Shown here: piece by piece, positions 17,212 to 24,253 of the stretch
Layout: the number at the start of each line of letters is the position of its first letter
Numbering within the stretch: position 1 is the stretch's first letter
From: JAJFTV01 sp964426355
GTDB taxonomy: Bacteria; Chloroflexota; Anaerolineae; Anaerolineales; Anaerolineaceae
Length of the DNA: 43,686 bases
Reading direction: 5' to 3'
NCBI GenBank assembly: GCA_964426355.1
Contig: CAYRRA010000010.1
Span: 1 to 43,686 of the forward strand
The notes under the pieces: model-generated
Database searches by the model: none
Seen by the model: only the letters and a program-made list of their open reading frames with translations
Told to the model about the DNA's origin: nothing
Made by a program: the position numbers and the translations under genes

Positions 17212-18282
17212 CTATTTAAGCGGGTCGCAGATCGCCGCGTCTTCGTGCAGTGCATCGCAGACTTTGTATTCGCCGTTGAGTATCTTGGTGCGGTATTCTT
17301 CCACTTTGGCTTTCACATCTGCCAGTTTAGCGGTCATGTTTTCCGGACCTTTATCAGCAAAGGTGGTTGAACCCCAGTCCCATGAGAGACCGGCGCCGCC
17401 GTCAGAAAGACCGAGCTCGTTGAAGCCCTGTTTAAACTCACCAGTGACAGCCATTTCGCCCAGTTTGTAGGTGCTCACGTCAACGCTCTTGATCATGGAG
17501 ACGATCACGTTACCGGGTTGGGTGTCATCCTGGTTGGAGTCGACACCGATGGCATACAGTCCGCGTTCTTTAGCTGCGGAGATCACACCTTCACCGGAGC
17601 GTCCGGCGATCTGGAAGATGATGTCTGCGCCCTGGTCATACTGCGCCAGCGCGGTTTCCAGACCCAGGGTCGGGTTGGAGAATTCGAAGCCGAGATAGCT
17701 GACCAGAACGGTGCAGTCCGGGCAGGCTTCCAGCACACCCTGTTTGTAGCCATAAGTGAACTGGTTCATGCCGGGGGAATCACCGCCGACCACTGCGCCA
17801 ACGATCTTGGTTTCGGTCATCAGTCCAGCGACCACGCCTACCAGGAAGCTAGATTCATGCACGTTGACCACATAAGCTGCCATGTTCGCGGGCAGGGTTT
17901 CGGCATAAATCTCGGAAGCGGAGCCGAATTTCTGATCGGGAAATTCTTCACACAGGCTGAACATCAATTCTGCATCAATGGCAAGACCGATGATCATGTC
18001 GTAGCCTTTGGCAATGGCGCCGCGTAGGGCGGCTTCATGCTCGGCAACACCTTTGGTCTCGATGATGTCAGCCTTCACATCCGGGTAAGCTTCTCGGAAC
18101 TGCTCGATACCGCGCACGGATGCGTCAATGAAAGAGCGGTCGCCCCGCGGGTTGGGGGTGATCAATACGATACTGACTTTATCTGTTTCCTCCGCCTCGG
18201 TTTTGCCCGCTGGTTGGCAGGATGTCAACACCAGGGACAAAATGGCAACGATGGAAAGCAACAACCACATACGACGTTTCAT
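17212..18282 (-). CDS. BMP-family nucleoside-binding lipoprotein (BmpA/NupN-like)
   Basis: A 356-residue lipoprotein. The signal peptide ends in the lipobox LVLTSC, with Cys22 as the lipidated residue. The mature part is a periplasmic-binding-protein fold of the BMP (Bmp/PnrA/Med) family, with recognisable VSIVLITPNPRGDRSF, YDMIIGLAID, VVGGDSPGMNQFTYGYKQGV and GVDSNQDDTQPGNVI segments. In this family the aromatic and Asp residues of such segments hold purine or pyrimidine nucleosides. It would capture nucleosides outside the membrane and pass them to the permeases encoded downstream. AAGGAGA precedes the ATG. It is the first gene of the minus-strand operon and has a long structured leader. 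Confidence 0.93.
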   Translation of the reverse strand: MKRRMWLLLSIVAILSLVLTSCQPAGKTEAEETDKVSIVLITPNPRGDRSFIDASVRGIEQFREAYPDVKADIIETKGVAEHEAALRGAIAKGYDMIIGLAIDAELMFSLCEEFPDQKFGSASEIYAETLPANMAAYVVNVHESSFLVGVVAGLMTETKIVGAVVGGDSPGMNQFTYGYKQGVLEACPDCTVLVSYLGFEFSNPTLGLETALAQYDQGADIIFQIAGRSGEGVISAAKERGLYAIGVDSNQDDTQPGNVIVSMIKSVDVSTYKLGEMAVTGEFKQGFNELGLSDGGAGLSWDWGSTTFADKGPENMTAKLADVKAKVEEYRTKILNGEYKVCDALHEDAAICDPLK

Positions 18283-18452
18283 GTTTTTCTATCTCCTTTT
18301 GTCTATTTTTGAAAACAACTGGGGAATCTTGGTTTAGAGGTCAGAAAATATCGTTTTACTGATACCTCCTTTCAAAATGCATTTCTCGTGTTTAACACCA
18401 TGTGCATATACTTTCTGGTGTGCCGGGTATAAACCCAGAATGGGTGATTATA
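18283..18452 (-). promoter_or_regulatory. Promoter and long leader of the nucleoside transporter operon
   Basis: On the minus strand a perfect TATAAT lies at 18452-18447, with no good -35, giving an inferred leader of about 160 bases. The leader contains small hairpins (for example GGGTTTATACCC) and the perfect Shine-Dalgarno-like AAAGGAGGT (18372-18364), which has no start codon at usual distance. GAGGT-AT-CAG from that element can pair with CTGACCTC about 15 bases later. This could be an unclassified regulatory leader. I compared it by eye with the purine riboswitch core and found no match. The divergent intergenic region (349 bases in all) contains no gene that I can support. Confidence 0.4.
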
Positions 18453-18536
18453 AGCAGGTTTTTCGCACCGATAAGAATTAAACAACGATAGAGGCTATTA
18501 TAGCAGAACTTTTGTACACGGCAAGGAAGAGCATCA

Positions 18537-18553
18537 ACCCGTTTTTAACGGGT
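18537..18553. promoter_or_regulatory. Palindrome between the divergent transporter and ribokinase genes (candidate operator)
   Basis: ACCCGTTTTTAACGGGT is a perfect inverted repeat with 7-bp arms and a 3-base centre. It lies upstream of both the ribokinase gene and the transporter operon, about 80 bases from the ribokinase start. Its size and symmetry suit a dimeric repressor such as a LacI- or GntR-type protein, but no regulator gene is adjacent. No T-run follows on either strand. Confidence 0.45.
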
Positions 18554-18631
18554 AAAATGTATGAGAGAATAGGATTGATATTGGGTTGACGGAGAGGAAT
18601 CAGTCATTTTCATGAGTTTTGAGGAGAAGAT

Positions 18632-19558
18632 GTGAAGATGGAAAGCGAAAAACATGATATTGTCGTGGTCGGCAGCAACATGATGGATATGATTACCAAA
18701 ATATCGCGCCTGCCCAAGATGGGTGAAACGCTGGCAGGCAGTGCCTTCAGCATGGGTTTTGGCGGCAAAGGCGCCAACCAGGCGGTAATGGCGGCTCGTT
18801 TAAAGGCACGCGTGGCGATGGTTTGCAAGGTGGGGCATGATTCCTTTGGTCCTATGGTGCGGCAGAATTTTCTCGATCATGGCATCACTGCCTGCATTTT
18901 TGAGGACGAAAAGCTGGCTTCCGGTGTTGCGCCCATCACGGTGGATGATGAAGGACGAAACCTGGTTATCATCGTTCCGGGCGCCAACGCAACGCTCAGC
19001 GCAGAGGAAGTACAGCAGGCAAAAGATTTAATCCTGAGTGCAAAGATATTGATTTGTCAGCTTGAAATCCCCGATGAAGCCATCCTTGCGGCTTTTGAAA
19101 TTGCCCGGAAAGGTGGATTAAAGATCATCCTCAATCCGGCTCCGGCGCGCGCCGTGCCGGAACGCATGATTGGCATGGCGGATGTGGTTGTGCCCAATGA
19201 AACCGAGGCGGAACTGCTCACCGGCTTGAGCGTAAAGGGGCTGCAAGGTGCATCAGAGGCTGCGCGCAGGCTGAAAGAGATGGGTGCCCGCAATGTCATC
19301 ATTACACTGGGTGCAGAAGGTGCACTGCTTTGGGATGGACAGACAGAACAGCATTTCCTGCCGCCCACGGTGAACGCGGTCGATACCACCGGTTCGGGCG
19401 ATGCCTTTATTGGCAGCCTGGCGTATGCGCTGGTGCAGGGGAAGAGCCTGCCGGAAGCCATCCGTTTTGCCAATGTAGCGGCGGCTATTTCCGTTACCCG
19501 CATCGGGACGCAGATTTCATTCCCCACCATGGAGGAAATTATCAAAATACTGGGTTGA
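18632..19558 (+). CDS. rbsK: Ribokinase (PfkB family)
   Basis: A 308-residue PfkB-family sugar kinase. The sugar-binding N-terminus is VVVGSNMMDMI and the signature GGKGANQA starts at residue 44. The catalytic motif DTTGSGDAFIG (251-261) carries the base Asp257 and the anion hole. Ribokinase phosphorylates ribose to ribose-5-phosphate. The start may be GTG at 18632 or the in-frame ATG at 18638; GAGGAG at 18621-18626 fits either. It is divergent from the nucleoside transporter operon and would feed ribose from nucleoside breakdown into the pentose phosphate pool. Note that the phosphorylase yields ribose-1-phosphate, so the kinase would need free ribose from another source or hydrolysis. A different pentose or nucleoside as substrate is possible but less likely. 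Confidence 0.88.
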   Translation: MKMESEKHDIVVVGSNMMDMITKISRLPKMGETLAGSAFSMGFGGKGANQAVMAARLKARVAMVCKVGHDSFGPMVRQNFLDHGITACIFEDEKLASGVAPITVDDEGRNLVIIVPGANATLSAEEVQQAKDLILSAKILICQLEIPDEAILAAFEIARKGGLKIILNPAPARAVPERMIGMADVVVPNETEAELLTGLSVKGLQGASEAARRLKEMGARNVIITLGAEGALLWDGQTEQHFLPPTVNAVDTTGSGDAFIGSLAYALVQGKSLPEAIRFANVAAAISVTRIGTQISFPTMEEIIKILG

Positions 19559-19578
19559 GCGCAGATTTTTTATTGAGA

Positions 19579-21213
19579 CTATGGGCACAGCGTCTCGAAG
19601 ATGTACCCTTCGGCGCTCAAGGTGCTCAGGATCAGCTTCAACGCCCGCACTGTCTGTGAGCGGTCACCGCCGCCGTCATGAAAAAGCACGATATCTCCCG
19701 GCTGTACCTCGCTGAGTACATTGTTTGCAATCTCGGTTATGCCGGGTCGCCGCCAATCCTGGCTGTCCACATCCCAGAGAATTACCCGGTAACCCAGTTC
19801 TGCAGCATAGGTGCGCGTCATGGCGTCTGTGGCGCCGTAGGGTGGGCGCAGGCAGAACGATTCTTCCCCTTTCAGCAACACACCTGTGCTCAACACCTCA
19901 CGTTGAAACCCCTGGCGGGTCATTCCGTCGAAGGATAGATGGTTGTAACTGTGGTTTCCTACTCCGTGCCCATCTGCCAGCACCGCATCTACGATCTCCG
20001 GGTATTGGCTTACCTGTTCACCCAGCATAAAAAACGTCGCCAGCGCATCGTGCTGTGCCAGCACCTCAAGGATTTGAGGGGTCCATTTTAAGGTTGGTCC
20101 ATCGTCGAAGGTCAGGTAGAGCACTTTGCGTTCCACCGCTGGAGACGGCAGGTACTCCGGTAAATCGCCTGCCTGCATATTCTGTACGGAGGGGGTGATT
20201 CTGACCGTAAGGACGTAGGGCGATGCCGTGCTTGCAGCAATCACGCCAATACGGTAATCTTGCGAGAGCGGCGCAATACCCGCCCAGGACTGGCTGTTCT
20301 TCAGCACCGATGTTAAGACCTCGCCGGTGGTGTCGCCGGAAATGGACAGTAGCACATCGGGATGCGGTGACGAGATTTCAACCTGCATGGTCTGACCTTT
20401 TTCAACGTACAACAGATACTGGTTGATCTGGTTGAAACCGATTTCAGCGGTGAGGGTGGTGGAAAGTGCGCCGTTAACGAAGATAATGCGCCGTGGTGAT
20501 AGCTCCAGCCGCCCAGCCACCTGTGGGTCAATCAAATCAACCTGGTCGATCAACTGAAATTTCTCATCATCCAGGCGGTAAGAGTATTTCCTGCTGTCTG
20601 TTGGACAGCAAGAGTAATCTTCCTCGCCTACGCTGTCCATGACCAGTTCAATGATCCCGTCCGCTGCGGATAGAGAACGCAAAAAGATTTGCTCACCCAG
20701 GCGGAGCGATGCCGCCGGGCGAGGGGAGCCGCCGCGGTTGAGCACGGCGTTCAGGTAGTAAACCGTGCCGGGACCGCCGCTGTCGACCATTAAGAACACC
20801 AGGGCATCTTCCGATTTGTCGCCATCCAGGTCGACAAAAAGCCGCAGATGTGAAAGTTGGAAATAAACCTTTCTATCGCCGGGTAAAAACTGCTGGGAAA
20901 CACCGTCTGTAAGTTGCACCATACCGTTTGCTGCCTGCTCATTGGGATATGCGGCATTCATAAGTTCAGCCCATTCCAGCAAGGGCAGGGCTGTACCGGG
21001 TACAGCCGTTTGCGGTTCTATGGCGGGTTCATGGGTTGATGTTGGAGGCTGCGAGGTAAATTGCGCTGTGCGGCTGGGAACTGGTACGCTGTATTGCGTG
21101 CTCTCGGTGATTGCCGGCTGTGCATACACCATTTCGCCGCTGCAAGCGCTGAGGGCAGCCAGCAGCAGAAGGATGGCAGCATACGTGAGCAAAACCCTGT
21201 TCTTGAAGTTCAT
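19579..21213 (-). CDS. Polysaccharide deacetylase (NodB domain) lipoprotein
   Basis: A 544-residue lipoprotein: the signal peptide ends LSAC with Cys24 as the lipidated residue. Residues from about 30 to 350 are a less conserved region containing FVDLDGDKSED (FG-GAP/integrin-like) and a C2- or PPC-like beta region; I do not assign it further. Residues from about 360 to 544 are a NodB carbohydrate esterase family 4 domain with every motif intact: TFDDGP (368-373, catalytic and metal Asp370/371), HSYNH (His421, His425), RPPYG, DVDSQDWRRP and LFHDGGGDR. It should remove acetyl groups from cell-surface N-acetylglucosamine polymers outside the membrane. It is the last gene of the minus-strand run starting at 23145, 11 bases after the acetyltransferase gene, and converges on ribokinase with 20 bases between. 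Confidence 0.9.
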   Translation of the reverse strand: MNFKNRVLLTYAAILLLLAALSACSGEMVYAQPAITESTQYSVPVPSRTAQFTSQPPTSTHEPAIEPQTAVPGTALPLLEWAELMNAAYPNEQAANGMVQLTDGVSQQFLPGDRKVYFQLSHLRLFVDLDGDKSEDALVFLMVDSGGPGTVYYLNAVLNRGGSPRPAASLRLGEQIFLRSLSAADGIIELVMDSVGEEDYSCCPTDSRKYSYRLDDEKFQLIDQVDLIDPQVAGRLELSPRRIIFVNGALSTTLTAEIGFNQINQYLLYVEKGQTMQVEISSPHPDVLLSISGDTTGEVLTSVLKNSQSWAGIAPLSQDYRIGVIAASTASPYVLTVRITPSVQNMQAGDLPEYLPSPAVERKVLYLTFDDGPTLKWTPQILEVLAQHDALATFFMLGEQVSQYPEIVDAVLADGHGVGNHSYNHLSFDGMTRQGFQREVLSTGVLLKGEESFCLRPPYGATDAMTRTYAAELGYRVILWDVDSQDWRRPGITEIANNVLSEVQPGDIVLFHDGGGDRSQTVRALKLILSTLSAEGYIFETLCP

Positions 21214-21224
21214 CCTGGTACACT

Positions 21225-21770
21225 CTAAAGCATCCGGTACCAGTACAGTGCGATTTCCTGGCTTTCCGGGTTAAGACCGGTGTACAGGCGAGTATCGAAA
21301 CCGCACAGTTCGAAACCACAGCTTTGGTACAGTTTGCAGGCTGCCGCGTTGACGTTTTGTGTTTCGAGCATGATGCCAGGCAGCCCTTGCTGGCGCGCCC
21401 AGTTTTCTGCACAGGCTAACAACCGGCGCCCAATTCCCTTGCCCCGCCAGGCGGCATCGACGCAAAGATCGTCGATATAGGCATAGTTATTCCAGCTTTT
21501 GCGCAGTACAATCCGCCCGGCTCTTTGCCCGTTTGAATAAGCCACAAAAGCGGTCATCTGTACATCACCGGGGTAAAGAGAGCTGATTTCCCAGTCGTTT
21601 GTATAGCATTTGCTGTACGGCGTTACGGCTTCAAACGTATACGTGATGCGATTGTTCTCGGTGTGCAGCACCAGTACCCGGTCTACGGTAAAGCTTTCAT
21701 CGTTGAGCGCCAGGTCATCAGCGCCTGGCTGGTTGATTTCGCGGGTGTCGATTTCCAATCTTATATCCAA
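21225..21770 (-). CDS. GNAT N-acetyltransferase, streptothricin acetyltransferase (SatA/Sat4)-like
   Basis: A 181-residue GNAT protein. The acetyl-CoA loop is RGKGIGRRLL, preceded by LRKSWNNYAYIDDLCV and followed by MLETQNVNAAACKLYQSCGF. This whole core and the tail ending ALYWYRML closely match the pattern that I know from streptothricin acetyltransferases Sat4 and B. subtilis SatA (YyaR). These acetylate the beta-lysine of streptothricin in the cytosol. Whether this protein confers resistance or acetylates another amine is unknown. It starts with an unusual TTG that overlaps the end of the cupin gene by 10 bases, indicating translational coupling. A second in-frame TTG lies four codons on. 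Confidence 0.82.
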   Translation of the reverse strand: MDIRLEIDTREINQPGADDLALNDESFTVDRVLVLHTENNRITYTFEAVTPYSKCYTNDWEISSLYPGDVQMTAFVAYSNGQRAGRIVLRKSWNNYAYIDDLCVDAAWRGKGIGRRLLACAENWARQQGLPGIMLETQNVNAAACKLYQSCGFELCGFDTRLYTGLNPESQEIALYWYRML

Positions 21771-22120
21771 TCCAGGCTTTCCACCGTGCGCTCGTTTTTG
21801 ATGTTTCCGGTGTGCAGGGTGGATTTGGGTTCGATCAAAAGGACATGAACTTCTTCCTCAGCGACAGGGCAGTGCTCTACCCCCTTAGGGATGATCGCCA
21901 CATCGCCCGGATGCAGGCTCAATTCCCTGTCGGGAAGCCGGATCACCAGGTGCCCCTTGACGACGAGGAATAGCTCATCTTCGTCCGCATGGTGATGCCA
22001 GATAAATTCTCCGTGAAGTTTTCCCAGCTTGACGAAGGAGTCGTTCACTTCACCCACAATGCGCGGATGCCAGTAGTCTGTAAACAGGTTAAATTTTTCA
22101 TCTAAATGAATGACTTGCAT
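21761..22120 (-). CDS. Small single-domain cupin protein
   Basis: A 119-residue cupin_2-type beta-barrel. Motif 1 contains WHHHADEDELFLVVKGHLVI, with the metal-binding His residues and Glu, and motif 2 is HPGDVAIIPKGVEHCP. Small proteins of this kind bind a metal and act as isomerases, dioxygenases or sensors; no specific reaction can be read. GAGGT lies seven bases before the ATG. It lies between the methyltransferase and acetyltransferase genes and shares the same transcript. Confidence 0.85.
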   Translation of the reverse strand: MQVIHLDEKFNLFTDYWHPRIVGEVNDSFVKLGKLHGEFIWHHHADEDELFLVVKGHLVIRLPDRELSLHPGDVAIIPKGVEHCPVAEEEVHVLLIEPKSTLHTGNIKNERTVESLDWI

Positions 22121-22140
22121 GGTGTTGACCTCGTTTTCTT

Positions 22141-23145
22141 TTATTGCATTGCGTTCCTGATATGATACAGGTAACGACGGACGGGGGGATTGTGAGCGTC
22201 GAAAGGCGCATCAGAGGCGACTGATTCGGTCATCAGGTTTTCCCAAATAAAACGGTTTCCCTCTGCTTCAAACTCAGCCTGTAATGCTTTTGCCGTGCGA
22301 TGCTTGTGCTGCAGGTGTTCATAATGCGCCTGGCTCAAATCGAAACATTCGTATTTTAGATTCATTTTCTTCAGCAAGTCGCAAAGGTCTTCCTCGCAAA
22401 AAATTTCCAGGTTTCCACTTTGCGAAAGACATCCTTGCAGACGCCGGATGGTATTTTCAAGGTTTTCGCCAAAGAAGATCGAATCGATGGCAAGGATGGC
22501 GTCAAACGTGCCACTGATCTGATCCAGGTTGTTTATATCACATACTTCAAACTGCATTCTCTTTTTCTTCTTTACCGTTCGTCGGCGAGCCTGGTCAATG
22601 GTTTCGGGAATGTAATCGATGCCGGTCACCTTTGCCCCGGTGTGGTCGCTGATGTATTCGGCAATCTTTCCGTTCCCGCAGCCGATATCCAGGAGATGCT
22701 TCCCTGCGTCTGGTCGGATCAGGTTCAGCATTTGATGGATCTGCTGCATATCGCTGAAACCATGCTGTGCCAGGTCTTTCCCAAAGGTACGTTGACAGTA
22801 GATGGAAAAAGCTTTGCTGTTTTCTGTGGCGATGTAAAACTCTTTGTACCAATACCAGATGGGTGGTCGGGCGTGGCGCAGCGCTTTTGCGGTTTCTCGC
22901 CCTTGCGGTGAAAGAAGGCAAAGGTCTCTTTCCCGGCAAAGCAAGCCTTTTTGCGCCAGGCTTTCAAACGCAGCATTCAGGTCAAGGGCAAAACAACGAA
23001 AGTAAGCCCTGGCAGCCTGTAAAGTTGTGGGGTGGAAGGTGTAGAAATTGTTGTTGGGTGTTTCAACAGGCTCGCTTAACTCAATGAGTGCGATCAATGC
23101 CTGGATCTCATCCTCTCTACAAGCTTCATGAAGGTTCATGGTCAT
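22141..23145 (-). CDS. SAM-dependent class I methyltransferase with N-terminal winged-helix-like domain
   Basis: A 334-residue protein. Residues 1-90 look like a helical, winged-helix-type region. Residues from about 100 to 270 are a class I SAM-binding fold: motif I is LLDIGCGNGK (151-160), followed by VTGIDYIPE (acidic end of strand 2) and FDAILAIDSIFFGE (motif IV). The substrate is not evident; family members methylate small molecules, and this layout is seen in uncharacterised Firmicutes and Chloroflexi proteins. It is the first gene of the four-gene minus-strand operon, behind a plausible promoter. Two ATG codons lie in frame at 23145 and 23139; either could be used. Confidence 0.82.
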   Translation of the reverse strand: MTMNLHEACREDEIQALIALIELSEPVETPNNNFYTFHPTTLQAARAYFRCFALDLNAAFESLAQKGLLCRERDLCLLSPQGRETAKALRHARPPIWYWYKEFYIATENSKAFSIYCQRTFGKDLAQHGFSDMQQIHQMLNLIRPDAGKHLLDIGCGNGKIAEYISDHTGAKVTGIDYIPETIDQARRRTVKKKKRMQFEVCDINNLDQISGTFDAILAIDSIFFGENLENTIRRLQGCLSQSGNLEIFCEEDLCDLLKKMNLKYECFDLSQAHYEHLQHKHRTAKALQAEFEAEGNRFIWENLMTESVASDAPFDAHNPPVRRYLYHIRNAMQ

Positions 23146-23222
23146 TTTTGCCTTTGCGTGTGTCCGCCTGGAAAGATGCGCCTGCTGAAAAAAACTGGAT
23201 GCGCAATTACAGTTTCAGCATA

Positions 23223-23252
23223 ATCATACCCCTGTTTTCTGTTTTTCTTCAA
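23223..23252 (-). promoter_or_regulatory. Candidate promoter of the methyltransferase-cupin-acetyltransferase-deacetylase operon
   Basis: Read on the minus strand, TTGAAG (23252-23247) and TATGAT (23228-23223) are separated by 18 bases and lie about 80 bases before the start codon at 23145. The match is 4 of 6 at -35 and 5 of 6 at -10. Confidence 0.5.
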
Positions 23253-23321
23253 TGCGTGCCGGTGCGCCGCTGACCTCATGGTGCAAAACTGATCCGTCCC
23301 AACGGCTATTTCATATAACCC

Positions 23322-23374
23322 ACCCCAAAACCTATCACTGGATAGGTGACAGAAACTGCTGTGAGGAGTAAACT
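23322..23374 (+). promoter_or_regulatory. Operator-promoter A: ACCCCAAAA + CCTATC-N4-GATAGG + GTGACA-17-TAAACT
   Basis: ACCCCAAAA begins at 23322, followed by an inverted repeat CCTATC-ACTG-GATAGG (23331-23346), a -35-like GTGACA (23346-23351), a 17-base spacer and a -10-like TAAACT (23369-23374). The same arrangement, base for base in spacing, recurs at 24162-24214. The symmetric element touches the -35, the usual place for an activator acting on a poor -35, although repression is also possible. The transcript would start near 23381, 33 bases before the methyltransferase ATG. Confidence 0.78.
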
Positions 23375-23413
23375 GAGGAGAAAACTAAACCTCATAAAAA
23401 GGAATTTTATTTA

Positions 23414-24055
23414 ATGAACACCCTCCTTGTTGTTTCGCTTGTTATGGTTTTCCTTCTCATTGTCTCTCTGGTCTGGCGACTGGTTTCCAATCGCCAGTCA
23501 CTTCCCTGTCCATCCTGGCTGAGTTGGATGGTCGAAATGGATAACCCATTTACTGAAACGAACCGAGCCGCTGTCATCATTAAGCTGCTGGATTTGCAGC
23601 CTGATATGAAGGTGTTGGACGCTGGCTGTGGACCAGGGCGCCTGTCCATTCCCGCTGCGCAAGCCATTGGCTCGCAGGGTGAGTTGACCGCCCTCGATAT
23701 CCAGCCTGGCATGCTGGCGCGCGTGCAAGCAAAAGCTCAAGCAGCCGCCTTATCCAATATCCGCTTTGTACAGTCTGGGCTGGGTGAAGGCAAACTGGAA
23801 AAAGACTATTACGACCGGGTTATGCTGGTCACGGTGTTGGGGGAAATCCCCGAACAAGGAGCAGCTTTGAAGGAAATTTACGAAGCACTAAAACCTGGTG
23901 GAATTCTCTCGGTGACGGAAGTCATTTTTGATCCCCATTTTCAAAATCGCGAAATGGTGAGGGAGGTAGCAGGTAAATCTGGCTTCCGTGAGATTGGTTT
24001 CTTCGGGAAGCGCCTGGCTTATACCATGCACTTTGAAAAAATGGAGAATTTGTAA
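23414..24055 (+). CDS. Membrane-anchored SAM-dependent methyltransferase
   Basis: A 213-residue protein with an N-terminal membrane helix (residues 3-23, mostly Leu/Val/Ile/Phe) followed by a class I methyltransferase domain. Motif I is KVLDAGCGPG (66-75), then LTALDIQPGM and the motif IV region YDRVMLVTVLGEIP, then EALKPGGILSVTE, all typical of UbiE/COQ5-like type 11 or 25 methyltransferases. The catalytic domain would sit on the cytosolic face. The substrate is unknown. AAAGGA precedes the ATG. It is a single gene behind promoter A; the next gene is behind the related promoter B. No terminator is evident between them. Confidence 0.84.
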   Translation: MNTLLVVSLVMVFLLIVSLVWRLVSNRQSLPCPSWLSWMVEMDNPFTETNRAAVIIKLLDLQPDMKVLDAGCGPGRLSIPAAQAIGSQGELTALDIQPGMLARVQAKAQAAALSNIRFVQSGLGEGKLEKDYYDRVMLVTVLGEIPEQGAALKEIYEALKPGGILSVTEVIFDPHFQNREMVREVAGKSGFREIGFFGKRLAYTMHFEKMENL

Positions 24056-24161
24056 CGCAGCGTAGATGCTGTGATCGGAAAGCGACAGGCACATCGAATA
24101 AAAAGTTTTATAGATGAATATTGAATCAACCCACCCAACCTCGCCCCCACTCGGTAAACCT

Positions 24162-24214
24162 ACCCCAAAACCTATCGCCAGATAGGGGACACAGAGCCAA
24201 TACCGGACTAAACT
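24162..24214 (+). promoter_or_regulatory. Operator-promoter B, near-copy of A: CCTATC-N4-GATAGG + GGGACA-17-TAAACT
   Basis: ACCCCAAAA begins at 24162, followed by CCTATC-GCCA-GATAGG (24171-24186), GGGACA (24186-24191), a 17-base spacer and TAAACT (24209-24214). The ACCCCAAAACCTATC and TAAACT blocks are identical to copy A and 47 bases apart in both. The spacers differ, so this is conserved function or diverged duplication and not a fresh copy. The predicted transcript start is about 24221, which argues that the gene starts at the later ATG, 24254. Confidence 0.78.
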
Positions 24215-24253
24215 ACGCACATGATCAGATACAACGGAAAAGGTTCTTCCACC

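Noticed and set aside
18283..18560. Purine-class riboswitch upstream of the nucleoside transporter
   Set aside because: The conserved core of guanine/adenine or 2'-deoxyguanosine riboswitches could not be found on the minus strand; only generic hairpins and an unused Shine-Dalgarno are seen.
24221..24253. ATG at 24221 as the methyltransferase start
   Set aside because: It coincides with the predicted transcript start of promoter B and lacks a ribosome binding site, while the ATG at 24254 has one and matches the family N-terminus. A leaderless start is still possible.
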